This document shows positions 63,952 to 64,000 of a DNA stretch of 64,000 bases, one piece after another (position 1 is the first letter of the stretch; the number at the start of each line of letters is the position of its first letter). The position numbers were made by a program, and so were the translations under genes. Location: the NCBI GenBank assembly GCA_040218145.1, contig JAVJQK010000065.1:158799-222798 (forward strand), read 5' to 3'. Under the pieces are notes generated by a model. That model saw only the letters and a list, made by a program, of their open reading frames with translations. It searched no databases and was not told the DNA's origin. Source of the stretch: Sandaracinaceae bacterium (lineage in GTDB: Bacteria > Myxococcota_A > Polyangia > Polyangiales > Sandaracinaceae).

Positions 63952-64000
63952 GAGGAGCGACTGGCGCGCTGGGCGCGGCGTCCCACCGGCGAGGCGCGCG

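Noticed and set aside
63678..63986. Minus-strand reading at the right window edge
   Set aside because: It is antisense to the PilZ gene, and the rest overlaps a palindrome; no initiation site.

Overview
This is a high-GC chromosomal segment from a bacterium that is very likely a member of the Myxococcota. A Sandaracinaceae/Polyangia-like affiliation is my inference; no rRNA or marker gene is present to fix it. The clues are four membrane-anchored Ser/Thr protein kinases of the myxobacterial type (HRDVSPQN or HRDLK catalytic loops, proline/alanine-rich linker, single TM helix, PEGA domains), a MYXO-CTERM-tailed matrixin protease, TolQ/TolR duplications, many lipoproteins, PilZ-type proteins and TPR/HEAT proteins. 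I see no insertion sequence, integrase, phage gene or CRISPR array.

Layout. 1-976: 3' end of a kinase. 983-12885 (all minus): a 13-gene aryl-polyene-type pigment cluster running KS, chain-length-factor-like KS, ketoreductase, KS, halogenase-like flavoprotein, ACP, COG4648 membrane protein, AMP-ligase, GT2, LPLAT acyltransferase, aromatic amino acid ammonia-lyase, hotdog thioesterase, LolA-like carrier. Many junctions are 4-nt stop/start overlaps. No dehydratase, MMPL exporter or second ACP is present. 13086-16824: a lipoprotein and a PEGA kinase. 16893-21563 (minus): a Lon protease whose catalytic Ser is replaced by Ala, followed 9 bases later by a 7-TM metallopeptidase with a repeat-rich tail. 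21758-23045: a small lipoprotein and a stand-alone RelA/SpoT-like synthetase.

23042-28894: two divergent proton-channel operons, each with one TolQ/ExbB and two TolR/ExbD genes (the AglR-AglQ-AglS motor arrangement), separated by a 744-bp intergenic region. A fifth ExbD lies at 31081. 28980-30968: kinase plus unknown protein. 31553-36227 (minus): a TRAP transporter (TatT, DctP, DctQ, DctM) with a strong terminator after dctP and a repeat-tailed DctM. 36309-38301: secreted protein, matrixin and RecX. 38335-39380: a non-coding-looking block of tandem repeats with different unit lengths. 39694-45000: a large OmpA-family protein, a small secreted protein and a sulfatase-fold lipoprotein.

45138-50247 (minus): HEAT protein, lipoprotein, outer-membrane protein, XseB and a PilZ-like acidic protein. 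50419-57860: kinase, a TPR-TonB receptor fusion with a paired lipoprotein, and RibF. 57865-60515: unknown protein, an 11-copy 37/38-bp repeat array, a chain of palindromes, tRNA-Ala(GGC) and a histone-H1-like protein. 60671-63853: a PDZ membrane protein, two small secreted/lipoprotein genes and a PilZ protein.

Functionally, the window is dominated by the cell envelope: pigment synthesis and transfer to the outer membrane, pmf-driven TolQR-type motors, TRAP and TonB import, OmpA anchoring, and kinase, PilZ and (p)ppGpp-like signalling. The main surprises are the protease-dead Lon, the divergent RelA/SpoT-like protein, the incomplete but halogenase-bearing polyene cluster, the repeat-tailed DctM and the repeat arrays.
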